Shown: piece after piece, positions 1 through 12,162 of the stretch | How positions within the stretch are numbered: the stretch's first letter is position 1 | Layout of the letters: each line of letters opens with the position of its first letter | Assembly (NCBI GenBank): GCA_037892935.1 | Contig: JAYXKI010000006.1 | Span: forward strand, 62,001 to 126,000 | From: Phlebopus portentosus | Taxonomy: Eukaryota > Basidiomycota > Agaricomycetes > Boletales > Boletinellaceae | Length of the DNA: 64,000 bases | Reading direction: 5' to 3' | The notes under the pieces: generated by a model | Databases searched by the model: none | What the model was told of the DNA's origin: nothing | What the model saw: only the letters and a program-made list of their open reading frames with translations | Made by a program: the position numbers and the translations under genes

Positions 1-1
1 G

Positions 2-1514
2 CTAGAGGCTCTTTATGACGGTAACCGCGAGATGTATGACCCCGGCTTTATTTGTTGCCTATATCTCGTATTGGCTCTTGGTACCATGAGCGAACTCAAC
101 AAAGCCGTCGGAAACGGACTAGACGACCAGGCGGATACAAGCTTGAAGAAAACTTTGGTCCCCGGTTGGCCAGAGCATGAAGAATTCTTTGAACGTGCTC
201 TGGCTGTAAAGCCGGACCTAAGAATGACCATCTCAAGTCTGCAGGCCTTAATTCTTCTCCATTGGTATCTATACACAGAGGTGCGTTTACTGCTACTAAT
301 TTCTCGTGATTAACCTAACACTCCGATAGCGTCAGCAGCGCTCCCTATGGAGACTAGTTGGGAGCTTAGTTCGAGTGGCCATCGAACTCGGCCTTCATCA
401 TAATCCCTTCCGTCAGGGCCAAACGTTCACCGAAGAAGAATCCCAATTGCGTATTCGCCTGTGGGCAATCGTGATGATTCATGATCGTGGAACATCTATT
501 TTACTTGGTCGACCGTTAGCCATCTCGCCTCAAGATGCAAGTACGCCGCCGCCTTCGCGCGGCAAACCTCATGACTTTTCCGAGCACTTCTTCTTATCTG
601 CACCCATCGCCGAGATACAGGCCGATATTGTAAACGCGCTGTATTCTCCAACGTTCCACAATACTGACACGATTATGCGCAACGCTACGCGAATCATCAA
701 GAGCATGGTCGAATTCCGTAAACAACTTCCCGAGAGCTATGCCTACTTCTTTGGAGGGACTGAAAATTGGCCACTCGAAAAGAGGAGAAGGCTTGTTGAA
801 GACATTAGTGAAGATCAGGGTCTGACACTGTTGAAACTCGGTATCGCTCGGATCCTACTCTTAAGAGCACTATTCAGTTCTGGTGAACTTCCTTATGCGC
901 AGCGGCGCAAAGCGTTGACGGATGGTAAGTTCCTCATAAGAGGGTCTGTGCTCTTGGGTCACTGATTATTTGCCCAAGCAATCGTCGCATCACACAACAT
1001 CATTGTTGTGCATTACTGTCTAATCAAGTTCGCGGACGTTGCATTCTTTGTATCACCTATCCCTTTACACATCGCTGCCATGGTGATATTGTACGGTCAG
1101 ATGTCTCAATGCGATCGATTGCCGCGGGATGTTGCTATTGAGGACATCTGGTTCGCGCTTGACATGCTACCGCGTTTCCGCTGGCGCTGGGAGCGAAAGG
1201 ACATGAACGGCGGGCATCCGCTTATCGAGAAACTTGCGGAAAAAGTACTAGGCTTGAATCTCAGCGAGATGAAACGTTCCGGTGGGGTGCCGGTCCTTAT
1301 CCCTGAGGATGACTGGGAATCGAGCAGCCCGACCGGTACTGGCTCGCTGTCTCCGACAGTAGGTTCTCTGTCACCGAAGCATCCTCGTGTTCCGTTCTCG
1401 GAGTCTTACGCGAGCTCAAATTCTTCGGGCGATGCGGATGGCAAGACTCTCGCAGCAGTGCCTGCCGGCTGGTTTTGGCCGATGGACCCAGAAAATCCTG
1501 TCGAACTCCCCTAG
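2..1514 (+). CDS. Fungal-specific transcription factor, 3' part (start lies outside the window)
   Basis: Partial gene in three visible exons, 2-280, 330-924 and 979-1514, joined by introns of 49 and 54 bp with GT/AG ends; the joined frame reads through both junctions (RQQRSLWRLVGSLVRVAIEL follows exon 1). The protein looks like the fungal_trans middle homology region of Zn2Cys6 regulators: an exon with SLWRLVG then IELGLHHNP, RLWAIVMIHDRGTSILLGRP, and later LSPIP/PLHIAAMVILYGQM and ALDMLPRFRWRWERKD. Such proteins act in the nucleus; the N-terminal zinc cluster that binds DNA would be left of the window. The C-terminal tail is Ser/Pro rich. The frame stops at 1514, but the next frame stays open and coding-like to 1708, so an unseen intron (for example 1458-1537, 80 bp) or a one-base shift may extend the protein. 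The regulated pathway cannot be read from this fragment. Confidence 0.8.
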
Positions 1515-2064
1515 AACATGCTCATGTGGCCGTCCAGCAGCAAATACCTCCCCAGCCCTATCAGCCCATTGGTACTATCGGTTGTACGCCCTCGCAAGGG
1601 ACTTACATATTAGAAGAAAAGGATCCTGCTGTTCCGAAATCGATGGTACACGACTATGCGAGTCGTGTAAGTTCTCCTCTGGTACCCGACGATTTAAATG
1701 AGTACTGAGTAGCCTTCATAGATCAACTGGAGCCACGGCCAACCTTCCTGAGATTTCTTACCTGATCGAAGCATACTCGACATCTGCTGCTCATAACTAT
1801 TCTTTTTCACCTTATGCGTACCCCTTTCCTTTCATCTTGTTTGTTTTGATTGTAAAAAAATAGGGATTATGTTCCATACAAATTGTTCGGATAAAATCAA
1901 GCTCTCGTGTCATTTGCTACTTTGGTCTGTGCAATGCAACAACACAACGAGTGGCAATTATAACGGATGTGCTGATAAAGTACAGTGCATAATGACAATA
2001 TAAAAAGGGTTAAAGTAAGTTGCCAGACGTGAGTAATACAAGAAGGGCGGTGTAGTGGGGGATA
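1515..2064. other. Intergenic, tail-to-tail between the transcription factor and wc-2
   Basis: The first 190 bases keep an open, coding-like plus-strand frame (reads QQQIPPQPYQPIG, then GTYILEEKDP, stop at 1706-1708), probably the true end of the upstream gene. The remainder is AT-richer, with a run of seven A at 1854-1860, and probably holds the 3' ends of both convergent genes. No separate gene is seen. Confidence 0.5.
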
Positions 2065-4371
2065 CTAACTAAAATATGGCATTTGCACAGTGTGGGACGT
2101 TTGTGAAAATTCCAAAGCTGACACAGGACTAGCGTTCAAACTCGTCCCAGGCCAATCAATCCTGTCGGTGGTAAGTTGAAACCGTGCAATAGGTGCTTCT
2201 TGTTCTCTTTGATGATCTTTTGACTGTAGATCTTCCCGTACGACGGTCGCAGCAGCAACTTCGGCTAGTGCGCGTGACTGCTTGCTCATTAGATGCAACT
2301 CCTTGTCCTTGTTCTTTCTTTTGCGAGAAGCCACGCCCTCTGTTTTCGCTCGGGAGCGCGAGAACCTAAGGCCACAACTAAAATGTACAGAATTAATGAA
2401 ACAACCGTAAATCATGAGTGTGAACTTACGCATTGCACAAGTCCTTTTTTCCACTCGGACCCTTTCTCCACTCTGGGCTGTGTTTTATTTGACAATGTGC
2501 GCAGCCATTTATGCCGGTGGGTGGAGTTCCTTGGCCCCGTCCGTGGCTGATCACACGATCCCGTGCTAGCTTGACTTTGCTGGAACTGGGAGTTTCAGTG
2601 TCTCGAGAAGGACTACGCGATTTTTTGTCGGAAATATGAGGGGTGGGGACTGTGGATGACGCAGTCGATGATGGCACGGTTCCCGCACTCTCGCAACTCG
2701 ACGTTATGACCGCTGAGGAAGGTTGTGCACCTGCTTTGCTCGCTGTAACTATGTGAGTGGATTTCTCTGCAGGACGCGACCCGTTCTGCCACTCGTATTG
2801 ATATGGCTGTGTTCTTGAGCCAACGATACTGTATTCGATGTGATCATGTGTTGACGGAGAAGCGGACGGCATATTTCTTGAAACGTCCCAAGATTGGCTG
2901 TCTCGATGTACTTGTGCCTGCAATTGTTGATCAACCCAATGTCGCACATAAGTGTGTGAAACAAGCTCTTGATGCGACGGAGGTAATGTAGAGTTGCCAA
3001 AGTCAGGGCCTTTGCTACTTTCTACATCTTGGAAAGCAGAGTCGGGAATTCGGGTATCTTGATAATCTGTGATTGAAGGATACAAATTTAGATATGCATC
3101 GGAGACTTTGTGGCAAGCAAATATAATTGTTCCTGATATGAATATTAGTGTCGAGTACGTGACTTCCGTCAGACTGGCAGGCTACTAACCGTGGGGTATG
3201 AGAATACTTTCTACTTGCAGGATCTTGGAGCCTGAGACAGTGGGTAGCTTGACGGTTTGGACGCTCTTATAACGCCTCGTGCAGCTCGTTCTTGCATTGT
3301 CTCCGTCCTCATTGCCTACTGAATATCCAAGCTGCACCTGTTGAGCGAGTTGTGCAAGCGTGTTTCCGACTGAAACGACGTAACCATCTTGTGCTAAAGC
3401 TGAATCAGACGGCCATGAAATAATAAGGTCACGATCTGACTGATTTTGAAGAATTTGGAGAACCCGTAGCGATGGGTCTGCAAGAGTTCTTGGAAACGTG
3501 ATCGCAATGTCACACAGACGCTGATACAATGCATGGGCATGCTGCAGAAACTAGTAAGCATGAGTGAGAAGCGATGAAGATAAAGGCCACGACCTCCTGA
3601 TCAAACCCATAGGTACTGCACCAGTTCGACCATCCCGTCCTACGTTGTTCGTCGTTGTCGGCTTGTGGAGCGATATCCACAACTGCATGGATAAAACAAA
3701 GTACGATACCATCAGAGACGCAGTTGACCACAAGATATACTGCCATATAATCCGCATCGACAGCTATGCGTTCTGCGGGAAAAGTAGGCGGGTAGGGCAG
3801 AGAGTTATCCGACCATCCCAGGAGACGGCGTACACGGCTGAGACGACAGTAACGAACGCTGTGTCCGAATTAGTATGCATGGTGTGTACTGAAATCTGCT
3901 CCAGGTATAAAGCTCACCGCGTCACACTGCCATGGAGAGCCCTCTCTGCCAGAACACTTCCCAAGTCTCTTTCTGCAGATTCCCGTTCATCTGGATGAAC
4001 GAAATCTAGAAGGCCGCGATCGAGGATACAGGGTGCCTGTTCTCGCAAGTGATATTTAAGAACGGGATCCAAGACGGTGAATTGAAGGGATGCAGTGAGA
4101 AGAGCCCAATCTGATGAGATTATGAGTACCGCCTTGCCAGAGCGAGAAAACAAGTCAACTGCATACAACATCGAGTTTGACCAACTTCAGGTAAGACTGG
4201 CCGCTTTCCTTTCGTCAAGACATTGCCAGAAAGCGTACCGTTGGTGATTGGAGAGGGCGGTAGATGATGTCCAGGCAAAGGAATAGTAGAGTACTGCGAG
4301 TAGGTATGATCGTGAGGAGTGGGTTGATACGATGAGGAGAAACTGTGTGGATGAGTTGAATGAAGGTCCAT
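2065..4371 (-). CDS. wc-2: White Collar-2 homologue: PAS domain and GATA zinc finger protein
   Basis: Six exons on the minus strand: 4371-4239, 4158-3918, 3858-3594, 3550-3190, 3132-2430, 2377-2065. Introns are 80, 59, 43, 57 and 52 bp, all GT/AG, and phases add up to 671 codons plus stop. A PAS-like region covers residues about 45-215 (FVHPDERE near 97, then VRYCRLSRVRRLLGW and AVYLVVNCVSDGIVLCFIHA). Near the C-terminus a GATA finger, C544-X2-C547-X18-C566-X2-C569 with SPEWRKGPSGKKDLCNACG, is split by the last intron and followed by a basic stretch (SRSRAK). In fungi WC-2 pairs with the flavin photoreceptor WC-1 and binds GATA-type light elements in the nucleus; it has no photoreceptor LOV cysteine of its own, and none is seen here. 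The start chosen is the only ATG that gives a continuous frame with the first splice. No lesions are visible, so the gene looks functional. Linker residues 340-540 are Ser/Thr/Pro rich and poorly conserved. Confidence 0.88.
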
Positions 4372-4991
4372 GGAAGTGCAGGAGTTTGTTAGAATAAAGA
4401 TAAGGTACAGCTAGGGAATGGTGAGAGACATCGAGGTCGAGGACTAAGACAAGCTTGCGGAAAGACGAGCCGGGTCAGCTGCGGATGTTACGTAGGTCCT
4501 GTACACAGTTCGAGCGCACCGCCACGCCACCGTCGCGAACGAACAGTGGTGATGGTGGGTATCGGTGATAGAGGAGCGTATAAGACACGGAACACTCGAA
4601 TAGTAAATAAAATAATATAAAAGTGATCGAAAACTGAATTAGATCTACGCGTTCGGCCGCAATTCTCGATCACTCGTTTACGCCGATACACGGTCTCATG
4701 AGTTCTCGAATCTATTAGCTGTGTGCTCGAGCGTCGATCAATCGCTGTATCTAGAACAACATACATTGCAAATTTCCAATATTGTACAGAAACGACATTT
4801 TTTTAGGCGAAGATTACTTCAGTACACCAAGCGATACACATCCCTAATCAAGTCGACGTCAGGGGGCGTATTTATATCCGTTCCGCCCATTTCATCACAC
4901 ACGACTACAACGTCGACAGTATGTTTGTTTAACCACTTTAATCCCTTTGTCTTGATGTCATGAGTAGACACCTTGACAGTGCATTGTAGAA
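4372..4991. other. Intergenic, presumed promoter of wc-2
   Basis: Upstream of the wc-2 start codon on the minus strand. I see no open frame that reads like protein. A few GAT/CGAT sequences occur (for example around 4560-4575 and 4730-4745) but they are too short to call light-response elements from sequence alone. Confidence 0.4.
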
Positions 4992-6678
4992 TCACCGTGT
5001 CGTTGGTAGACGGCTCATATATCCATGCGTCAAAGGATTCCTGATTGTCCGCATCCGGAATATAGAACCCCGCTCGGTCTTGCGCAGGGGAGAGGGGCTC
5101 CGTCCGTATTCGACTCGCCTCACGCTCGAAAAGACGTGCGATTCCGTAGACTGCTCGCTCGGCAATATCTTCACCGCCTGGCCCTCGTGTCCGATAAGTA
5201 GAGTGAACGCAGGTGAAGTTTCATCCATGACCCAATGCTGGTTATGTTGATCTCGCCGACGCTTCACAATTTTCTTCATACGACGCATTTGCCATTGTCC
5301 GCCGAGAGGAAGCATATTTAAAGATAATGCCTCCAATAAGTTACCAGCGGACGCCCTGGCCTTAGGTGCCTTCAAGAATAGGCGATAAAGTTTGTTACCG
5401 TACTCTGTCTCCCGGTGCATGAAGGTTTCGAGTACCAATTCCGTGATGATTCTCGATGCGAATTCAACATAAAATTCGAGAGGCTGATCGTGCAGACGCC
5501 TTGCAATAAGCACGCGATGAGAGAATTCAGATTCGAAGTAGCCCTGGGCCAAATCATCGAGTGCATTATTGATTCCATCCCAACTGACCCCTCTGATGTG
5601 GCCTTCGACCATGTGTTTGTAAATGTTCGGCTTTTCCGCGTTCTCGTATGCGGCGCGAGCACTCGGGCCATACAGTCGGAAAAACGTTTCCAGATCCCGC
5701 TCTCGTGGCAGTGTGTTGGGTGCTTGCAGCCCTCGCCTGTCACAATTATCTCTGTTACAACTTGATTCTCTGCTGACTATGGCGAACTTCTTACGCTGCG
5801 ACATATTCTTCAAGCGAAAACGGGTTCATCCATACAGTGCGGTAGCCCATTTCTTTAGTAGTGAATTCGAAGCGGTCTCTGCGCGGCTTGCCGCCATGAT
5901 GAGCTTTCGGCTAGATGAGCTGCACGCCTTGAGGAACGATAGAGGCGGTACGACATTTTCCTCGTTGCCGTCCACCAGGAACCATGTGTGTTGGGGTAAG
6001 AAAAGGAGATCATTCTTCGTCTTTTCCGAATGATATACTCCATCCGCGTGAAAAAGGATAGATTCGTCCCTTTCAAACTGATAGACAGTCGTCTGTCCCG
6101 CGAGAAGGCGCAGCGCTAGCACGACCATAAGGAACAAGCTTTTCCCTGACGTACGACGATTTAAGTAAATGCGCAAGAAACTGAAGCATTTCTCTCTCAC
6201 CTATTCCTGGAGTACCGGAGACAACGACACCAGGGATCTCCTTTTCCTCAGACCATTCGACCGTCAGACCCACGAATGGATTGTATGGGGGGCCTTCCAC
6301 ACCGATCCTCCCTATGCTTGGCTGCGGTCGGTAGCCACTTGATGAGCCACCGTATTCACCGATTATATCCCAGATGCAATGCAAGATGTAACGATATTCG
6401 TCCCGGATAAGAACCCCCTTAAGTTTGAAAAAATTATTCAACATTGACGGGCGTTTCCCTCCAACAGACCATGTTAACGCGGTAACGCGGTCTCCGACCT
6501 CTACTCTCGCTCTGGATTCCTTCGGTTCATCGCGTACAACGTCGTGTGGGACGAATACGAGATCCGACTATTGCTTATTCCATGTCAAGTCGTACAACAC
6601 GGCCAGAGATCCCTCGTACAAGAAATTATCTTTCGCGACTTCTGTTGCGTCAGGGAGATACTTCGTCACGGCCGGCAT
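4992..6678 (-). pseudogene. Crinkler/RHS-like P-loop NTPase gene, broken
   Basis: Exons about 6678-6201, 6145-5795 and 5736-4992 with introns of 55 and 58 bp. The first intron interrupts the Walker A motif: GTPGIG before it and KSLFLMVVLALRLLAG after it. A Walker B-like WFLVDGN follows, then WMNPFSLEEY, which in Crinkler/retrotransposon-hot-spot proteins follows the NTPase core. Two lesions are visible. An in-frame TAG at 6570-6568 sits between WNKQ and SDLVFVPHDV; the frame is the same on both sides, so a CAG to TAG change is likely. Near 5893 the frame must shift by one base to pass from LIMAAS to RRDRFEFTTKEMG. After that the third exon is open for about 248 codons. Family members are multi-domain effector or genome-conflict proteins with a P-loop NTPase; here the function is probably lost. 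An intron of a multiple of three bases over the TAG would be the alternative to the first lesion. Confidence 0.6.
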
Positions 6679-7239
6679 GGTGGAAGGCGTGGCGGCCTGA
6701 TCGATGGAGCCAAGTGTGATGTGACGATGTAACAGTCACTCACATTACCTGAGTACTGATTACTTAAGATCACAGTGCACCTGTCATGCCTCACTGCCTG
6801 CCACCTTAGTGATATTTCCTATCAGAGATTCATAGTATATATAGCCAGCATGTATCTATCCTAAAAAGCAGCAGATATACAGTCTAAGACAGAGACATCA
6901 GAAGAAAAGCCACAAGTAAAACTCTCCCTTTACGAGTTGGTACATAAAAGATGATAAGGTGACTACACTTGAGGATTTCTCAGTCATATGCCACTGCCTA
7001 CCTCACCATCGCTGGGCACACTCCCCACCTCTGGGCTGCCCACAGCAATATGCTAGGATCTACTGCCAGTCAACCATTCATCCCTAGCTGAGCATTCAAA
7101 ATAGCAAAGCTCACACACCAGCTTAGATATCCCCTCTCAATGCCATCATTGCTCTTCTCCTAGTTGAGATCTGAATTGGCTGCTCCCATCCTTCTATAAT
7201 CTCTGCCACTATGCTTATACCAATCTGCTACAATTTTTC
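6679..7239. other. Gene-free, CpG-poor spacer
   Basis: No convincing open frame on either strand. Composition shifts here from the genic part to AT-richer DNA with few CG dinucleotides, the character of the repeat block that follows. Confidence 0.4.
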
Positions 7240-7783
7240 TTGATATCTAGATGCCGCTATTGCTCTACTGCTAGCTGGTGCCTGCTCGATATACCCATCT
7301 CCCTTCTAGTAGAGTCTATCTCAAGTTCAGCAACATCCCTTCTCAGTCTTTGCTGGCTATGACCCCTCTGTATCATCTCAATGCCACTGTCACTCTTTTA
7401 AATAAGTTTATCTCAAGTTTAGTGATATCTCTTTTATTCACTTCTGCCGCTGCTCTTTTACAGGCTAGCTACAATCTTCCTCAATGCCTTGACACAGCTG
7501 TCACTCTTCTAGTAATTGATGCTGAGATTTCTGACACCTTCCCTTTGAGTATATCTAAGGCCCCTTTATTTTGCTGGTGCTACACTCTCTACATCATCCC
7601 AATATCACTGTCACTCTCCCACAAGAGTCTGTATTGAGTTTGGTGATACTCTTTGTCCACTTTTACCACTGCTCTTTTACAAGTCAACTGCAATCTTCCT
7701 CGACACCTTAACATCACCATCACTCTTCTAATAATCAACACTAGAATTTCTGACATCTCCCCTTTTGTGCATATCTGTTAGAG
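7240..7783 (+). repeat. Degenerate tandem repeats, unit about 220 bp
   Basis: Blocks recur with drift: CTCAAGTTTAGTGATATCTC near 7413 against TTGAGTTTGGTGATACTC near 7634; CTGCTCTTTTACA near 7449 and near 7669; TCACTCTTCTAGTAATTGATG near 7503 against TCACTCTTCTAATAATCAAC near 7721. A worn first unit can be followed from about 7240. No protein is supported; the block abuts repeat X. Confidence 0.5.
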
Positions 7784-8815
7784 GTGTAGGTCTAGGGTTA
7801 CACCAGTTTTGATCCTTTTGTCTAAGCAGCGGTATATTGTGCAGAGGTGATCTATCTACCCACATTTAGCTGTACTATGTGGTCCTCTTACTATCCTTCC
7901 TAGTTGCAGTCCTGGTTAGAGATGCTTTCAGAGACAAGGTAGAGTAAGAGCAGATTGGGATTTCCAAGAGGTGTAGTAGTACAAAGCACATAGTAGATCA
8001 TGTGTTAAGATGATGTCACCAGTGTGTTAAGAGGATTGAAAGATAGGGAAAAGAGTGCCTACTTCTAATGCTATTTATGCTTTCTAGATAATCTATTTTT
8101 CGTCCTATTCCTTACTCATCTTCTCTTTACTTTACTCTACATTGCTCCACCTTTCTCCACTTCTCTCTACCATTATATCACTTCCTTCGTCATTCTGCTC
8201 CACTGAGTGCCACTTTGCTCCAATATATCTCCACTATGATAGAATTCTATGGAGTTGTTAACTGAGACAATAGAGATGCTGTTCCAGTATGGAAAGCTCT
8301 ACTGTCAGTGCTCTATTATGATGTTAATTTCATCACCAGATAGGATTGTAGCTCTTAGTATAATGTAGGCAGCTCAATATGTGACTCTTTGCTATTTGTT
8401 TTATGGTCCAAAGGGTGTAAGTACAACTCACACATCGGTATTGAGATGTTGGGTTGGTGTAGAGTATGGTCTAATGCATACCATAAACTGTATAAGTTCC
8501 ACTGGGGGATGCAGTTGTGTTCGAGTGACTAGCCATGCTTTGCCTGAGAGTCAGATGTTACAAATGTACTACCATATCCTTTGTTGGAGTACCAGTTGTA
8601 GTTACTTGGTATCCTAGTTTGTGTTCCTTAGTAAATAAAGATTTACTTATACTATAGAAGCTGGACATAAATTGTGCAGCTCTGGCTTGTACCATTCTAT
8701 TATCCTCCAAGTTATTGAGTCTGCAGCTTGAGGGGTTCGAGTTATAACAGTGAGTTCTTCATATTGCTTGGGTATTATAGGATTTAATAGATTAGCATGT
8801 AACACTTCTTGCGTG
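7784..8815 (+). repeat. Repeat X, copy 1
   Basis: About 1.03 kb that recurs as a direct repeat in three pieces to the right (10742-11406, 23470-23591, 30241-30480), split there by elements A1 and B. It starts TGTTAGAGGT. On the minus strand from 8946 inward it holds a decayed coding remnant that reads ITRTPQAADSITW and EWYKPELHN; the second copy reads TTRTPRAADLITW and GWYKPELHNPCPAS there, so this part was once protein-coding. The protein family is not recognised. CG dinucleotides are scarce, as expected for old methylated repeat DNA. Copy 1 is uninterrupted and serves as the empty-site reference for both insertions. Confidence 0.75.
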
Positions 8816-10741
8816 TGATGTTGGACTTCAATTTGACAGTCATGCATTTTGCTTGTAGTATGACACACTGTAAAGTATATCTCATAAAGGACCATGTACA
8901 CTCGGGCACAAGTCTGACAGTGCTGGAATCCCAATGATGTCTTCATGAGACTCAGATTAGCCTTTAGACTTTAGTTGTTAGGCATTAGGCTCTGGTAGTC
9001 ACATTCTAGACTCCTTGGGCTTTTAGTAGTTTAATCGCTTCTTGACTTCTTTTGATCAGGTCAGATCGGGAGTTTGGTCAGCAGTGTTAAGGTGACAGTC
9101 AGTGGTAATAAATTGGCAGTGGTAATTACCAGTTGGCAGTATTAAGTAGTCTATAGGGTTACATATTTGTGGCATGCTTCTTAGGTGCCTGTATATTGCT
9201 ATTGATGCCCGTGACCATTGTCTTGGTCATGTGAATAGTAGTTTGGCTCCAGTGACTGCTAGCCTGTTACTAGTTGCATTTAGAATGCTAATCCTATTGA
9301 TCTGCTAATTGTGTTGATCTTGATGCAAGTTTTTGAGCGGATTCTTTCACTACCTCCCTTCTAAGATGAACTTTCAGAGAAATGTTCATCCTAATCTGTG
9401 AGAAAGCTTGGATAAAGGAGTTACCTAGTGATAGTTGATATTGCTATCAAACTATCATTATCACTATCTAGTTATATCCAAAGTTGCTGCTGTCTGTATT
9501 ATTTTCATCATTCTTATCGCAATTTTCAGCATAAATCTTTAGATTCTAGAGCGCAGGAGGCATAATAAGGTAAGTTCTCTTACCTCTGTTTGCAGGTTGT
9601 AGCTGCTGATAGTCCTATAGGAGGATGATTATGAGATGCAATCAGTTCCTAAAGGGACTGCAGAGATTCAGCAGTGTATTAACTGCATATTCTCTGACCC
9701 TGATGCACATTCCAATTTAGCCAAAGCCATCGATAAGGCAGGTATTTTGGCACAGGAAAGTTGTGAGAAGGGTGTTTGGAAAGTCATCAATTTGTAAAGG
9801 GTGGTAGGAAGAGATGTGAATGTGAAGTGTGAAATATGCATCATGTAAAAGATTATGATGTAATTGAAAGTGATAAGAAAGAAAAAGTCATAAAGTCATT
9901 ACTAAATGAGTTTTTATGTCACTTTGGAAGTGACTTGCCTGGTGTATTAACTGGGCAAGGGGTGATATTTAACTAATCCAATGCACAGCAATAGGTTCAC
10001 CTACAGTTTGCCTGCCTCCAAAGTAATTTTCAAAAATATAAAATAGAGTTGGAGTGCCTATTTATTGTGTTGTTCTCTTTGCCTAGACAAAGCAAACCAT
10101 GCAATAATTGACTTGGCTCCTCTTCCTCTGCATAGAAGATAAGAAAAGGGGTGCATAGTGTGCCATATATCACTGGCATGCACAAGAAGTGCAACAGTGG
10201 GTAGGTGGTTAAACCTAGTAGGCTTGGACCAGATAGGCTTAAATCACCTATCAACTATTCACAACTCGGCATATTAGTGAATATGGTGAATAAATATCAT
10301 AGCAAGTTGGGAATGATAGTTGCATAAAGGCATAATTTAGTCAGATGTGACCAAAGATACCATAGAAAGAATAGAATGCATAATTGACCATGTCAGGTTA
10401 TGATATGGGAAAGGGGTTGCATAAAAGAATAATGAAAGCTTGCATAGATCATAGTTCTTCACTCTCAGGTATGATTTCCTGTGAGTTCATTGGCATAGGT
10501 GGTAGTTCATTAACCTCATCTTCTTTATCTAAATCAGTTTTATCTGATAAACTAAATTCTTCATCCTGCTCCATGATAGTAAGCATATTGTCTGGCTAGT
10601 AGGACTTGCTTGGATACTGATAGATTGTGATCATTATATCCTCCAGCATCAGATGTCTCATCGCCTGTAGTCTTTCTCTTGCTTCCTCTTCTCGCTCATT
10701 GAGTTTTATAAGATATTGTAGATTGTAGTTGACTATCCTTC
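8816..10741. other. Old repeat mosaic between the two X copies
   Basis: Includes the extension of the X coding remnant (minus strand to 8946, reading SLGFQHCQTCARVYMVLYEI), repeat Y (9240-10060, listed separately) and AT-rich sequence 10061-10741 without a credible gene. No reverse transcriptase or transposase motif was found, so I do not treat the flanking X copies as LTRs. Confidence 0.4.
9240..10060 (+). repeat. Repeat Y, copy 1 (decayed), with remnant of a small membrane-protein gene
   Basis: Matches 30481-31309 in inverted orientation. At about 9473-9780 it carries a damaged version of the 85-residue gene described at 30756-31064: the same intron (GTAAGTTC to CCTATAG, near 9575-9626) followed by DDYEMQSVP and NCIFSDPDAHSN. 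The start codon and part of the hydrophobic segment are mutated (AAATCTTTAG gives a stop). Confidence 0.6.
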
Positions 10742-11406
10742 TGTTAGAGGTATAGGTCCAGGGTTACACCGGTTTCGATCCTTTTGCCTAAGCAGTGGTA
10801 TGTTGTGCAGAGGTGGTCTATCTACCCACATTTAGCTATACCATGCAGTCTCCTTACTAATCTTCCTAGTCGCAGTCCTAGTTAGGGATGCTTTCAGAGA
10901 CAAGGTAGAGTAAAAGCAGATTGGAATTTCCAAGAGGCGTAGTAGTACAAAGCACACAATGGATAGTGTGTTGGGACACTGTCGCTGTGTGTTAAGAGGA
11001 TTAAAAGATGGAGAAAGAGGGCCTACTTCTAACGCTATTTATACTTTTTAGATAATTCATTTTCCGTCCTATTTCTTACTCATCTTCTCTCCACTTTACT
11101 CCACTTTGCTCTACCTTGCTCCACCCTTACATCACTTCCTTCATCATTCTGCTCCACTGAGTGCCACTTTGCTCTAATATATCTCCACTATGCCAGAATT
11201 CTGTGGGGTTGCTAACTGAGACAATAGAGGTGCTGTGCCAGTATGGAAAGCTCTACTGTCAGTGCTCCACTATGACGTCAATCCCATCACCAGGTGGGAT
11301 TGTAGCTCTTGGTGCAATGTAGGCAGCTCAATATGTGACTCTTCGCTATTCGTCTTGTGGTCCAAAGGGTGTAAGCACAACTCGCACATCAGTATTGAGA
11401 TATCGG
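10742..11406 (+). repeat. Repeat X, copy 2, first piece
   Basis: Aligns with 7784-8453; starts TGTTAGAGGT and runs to ATATCGG, where element A1 is inserted. Its continuation is at 23470. Differences from copy 1 are mostly transitions. Confidence 0.75.
11403..11406. repeat. Target-site duplication of A1, left copy (TCGG)
   Basis: TCGG precedes the TGAAACTCC end of A1 and recurs at 23470-23473 right after its ...TCTTCA end. Removing A1 plus one TCGG restores a sequence collinear with repeat X copy 1 (GAGATGTTGG|GTTGGTGTAG there). A 5-bp duplication with one mismatch is also possible. Confidence 0.7.
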
Positions 11407-12135
11407 TGAAACTCCTGTGGACGTTCTGATGCCGGACAGGGAGTATATAGTTCGAGGGGCTGCCCTAGAATACCTTCAAACGGTCAGCAGAGAATTACAC
11501 CTGAGCTAAGGGCACGAAGGAGTGGAGGGAAATAGGGATAGACAATGGAAGGGCTTGGAGAGAACCGGGGATATGAGGGAAGCGCTCGAGGAAGAATTCT
11601 GAGGGTGAACTTCTTCCGAGATCGACGGTGGCGGTGCAAAGGCTAAATCGACTCTCCGGCTCAACTGCGAGCTCTGGACTAAAGCCGACTAACCCAAGGC
11701 ACAAGAACTAAACTAACTAAGCTACGCTAGTCGAACTACCAACCCGAACGTGACTAATCGACTGTGCTAACACACTGGTAAGCGACTGCAGTCGATCTCA
11801 CTCGTAGTCTTAAGTGTCGGAATGCGGCATAACGATTCGAAACGCGATTCGATGGACGAAGGACAATTGCTGAGTGTGTCGAAATGTGATGCGAGGAATG
11901 GAGGTGCGAAACGATGACGAAAGGGGACTGAGAGAATCGAAGGATATGTGTGGGACGATGAAACTGACCGTTTCCGAACGAAACGATGCGGAATAGCACC
12001 GGGCTGGTCTTGAGGAAGCGGAGAGTGGAAAGTCAAGAGGAAAGGGGTGATATGGTGTCCTTTCCCGACGACAATAGAGAGGAGAAGGTGTTGCGAGACC
12101 AAATGCGAGCAGCACGCGGAGTAACTGAGTTACAA

Positions 12136-12162
12136 GCGAAACCGGGCGAAACGGATCGAAAC
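12136..12162 (+). promoter_or_regulatory. Three phased [GT]CGAAAC motifs in R/U5
   Basis: GCGAAAC at 12136, GCGAAAC at 12146, TCGAAAC at 12156: exactly 10 bp apart. The same trio is in the right LTR around 22570-22597. Confidence 0.6.

Noticed and set aside
4560..4745. GATA/CGAT words upstream of wc-2 as light-response elements
   Set aside because: Words of four bases are expected by chance; nothing beyond that supports binding.
9575..9602. A 28-bp intron in repeat Y
   Set aside because: Too short for splicing; using the later acceptor (CCTATAG) gives a 51-52 bp intron and an open frame.
7784..11406. The two X copies as LTRs of an old element
   Set aside because: The sequence between them shows no gag, RT or integrase remnant, no primer site, and X contains its own coding remnant.
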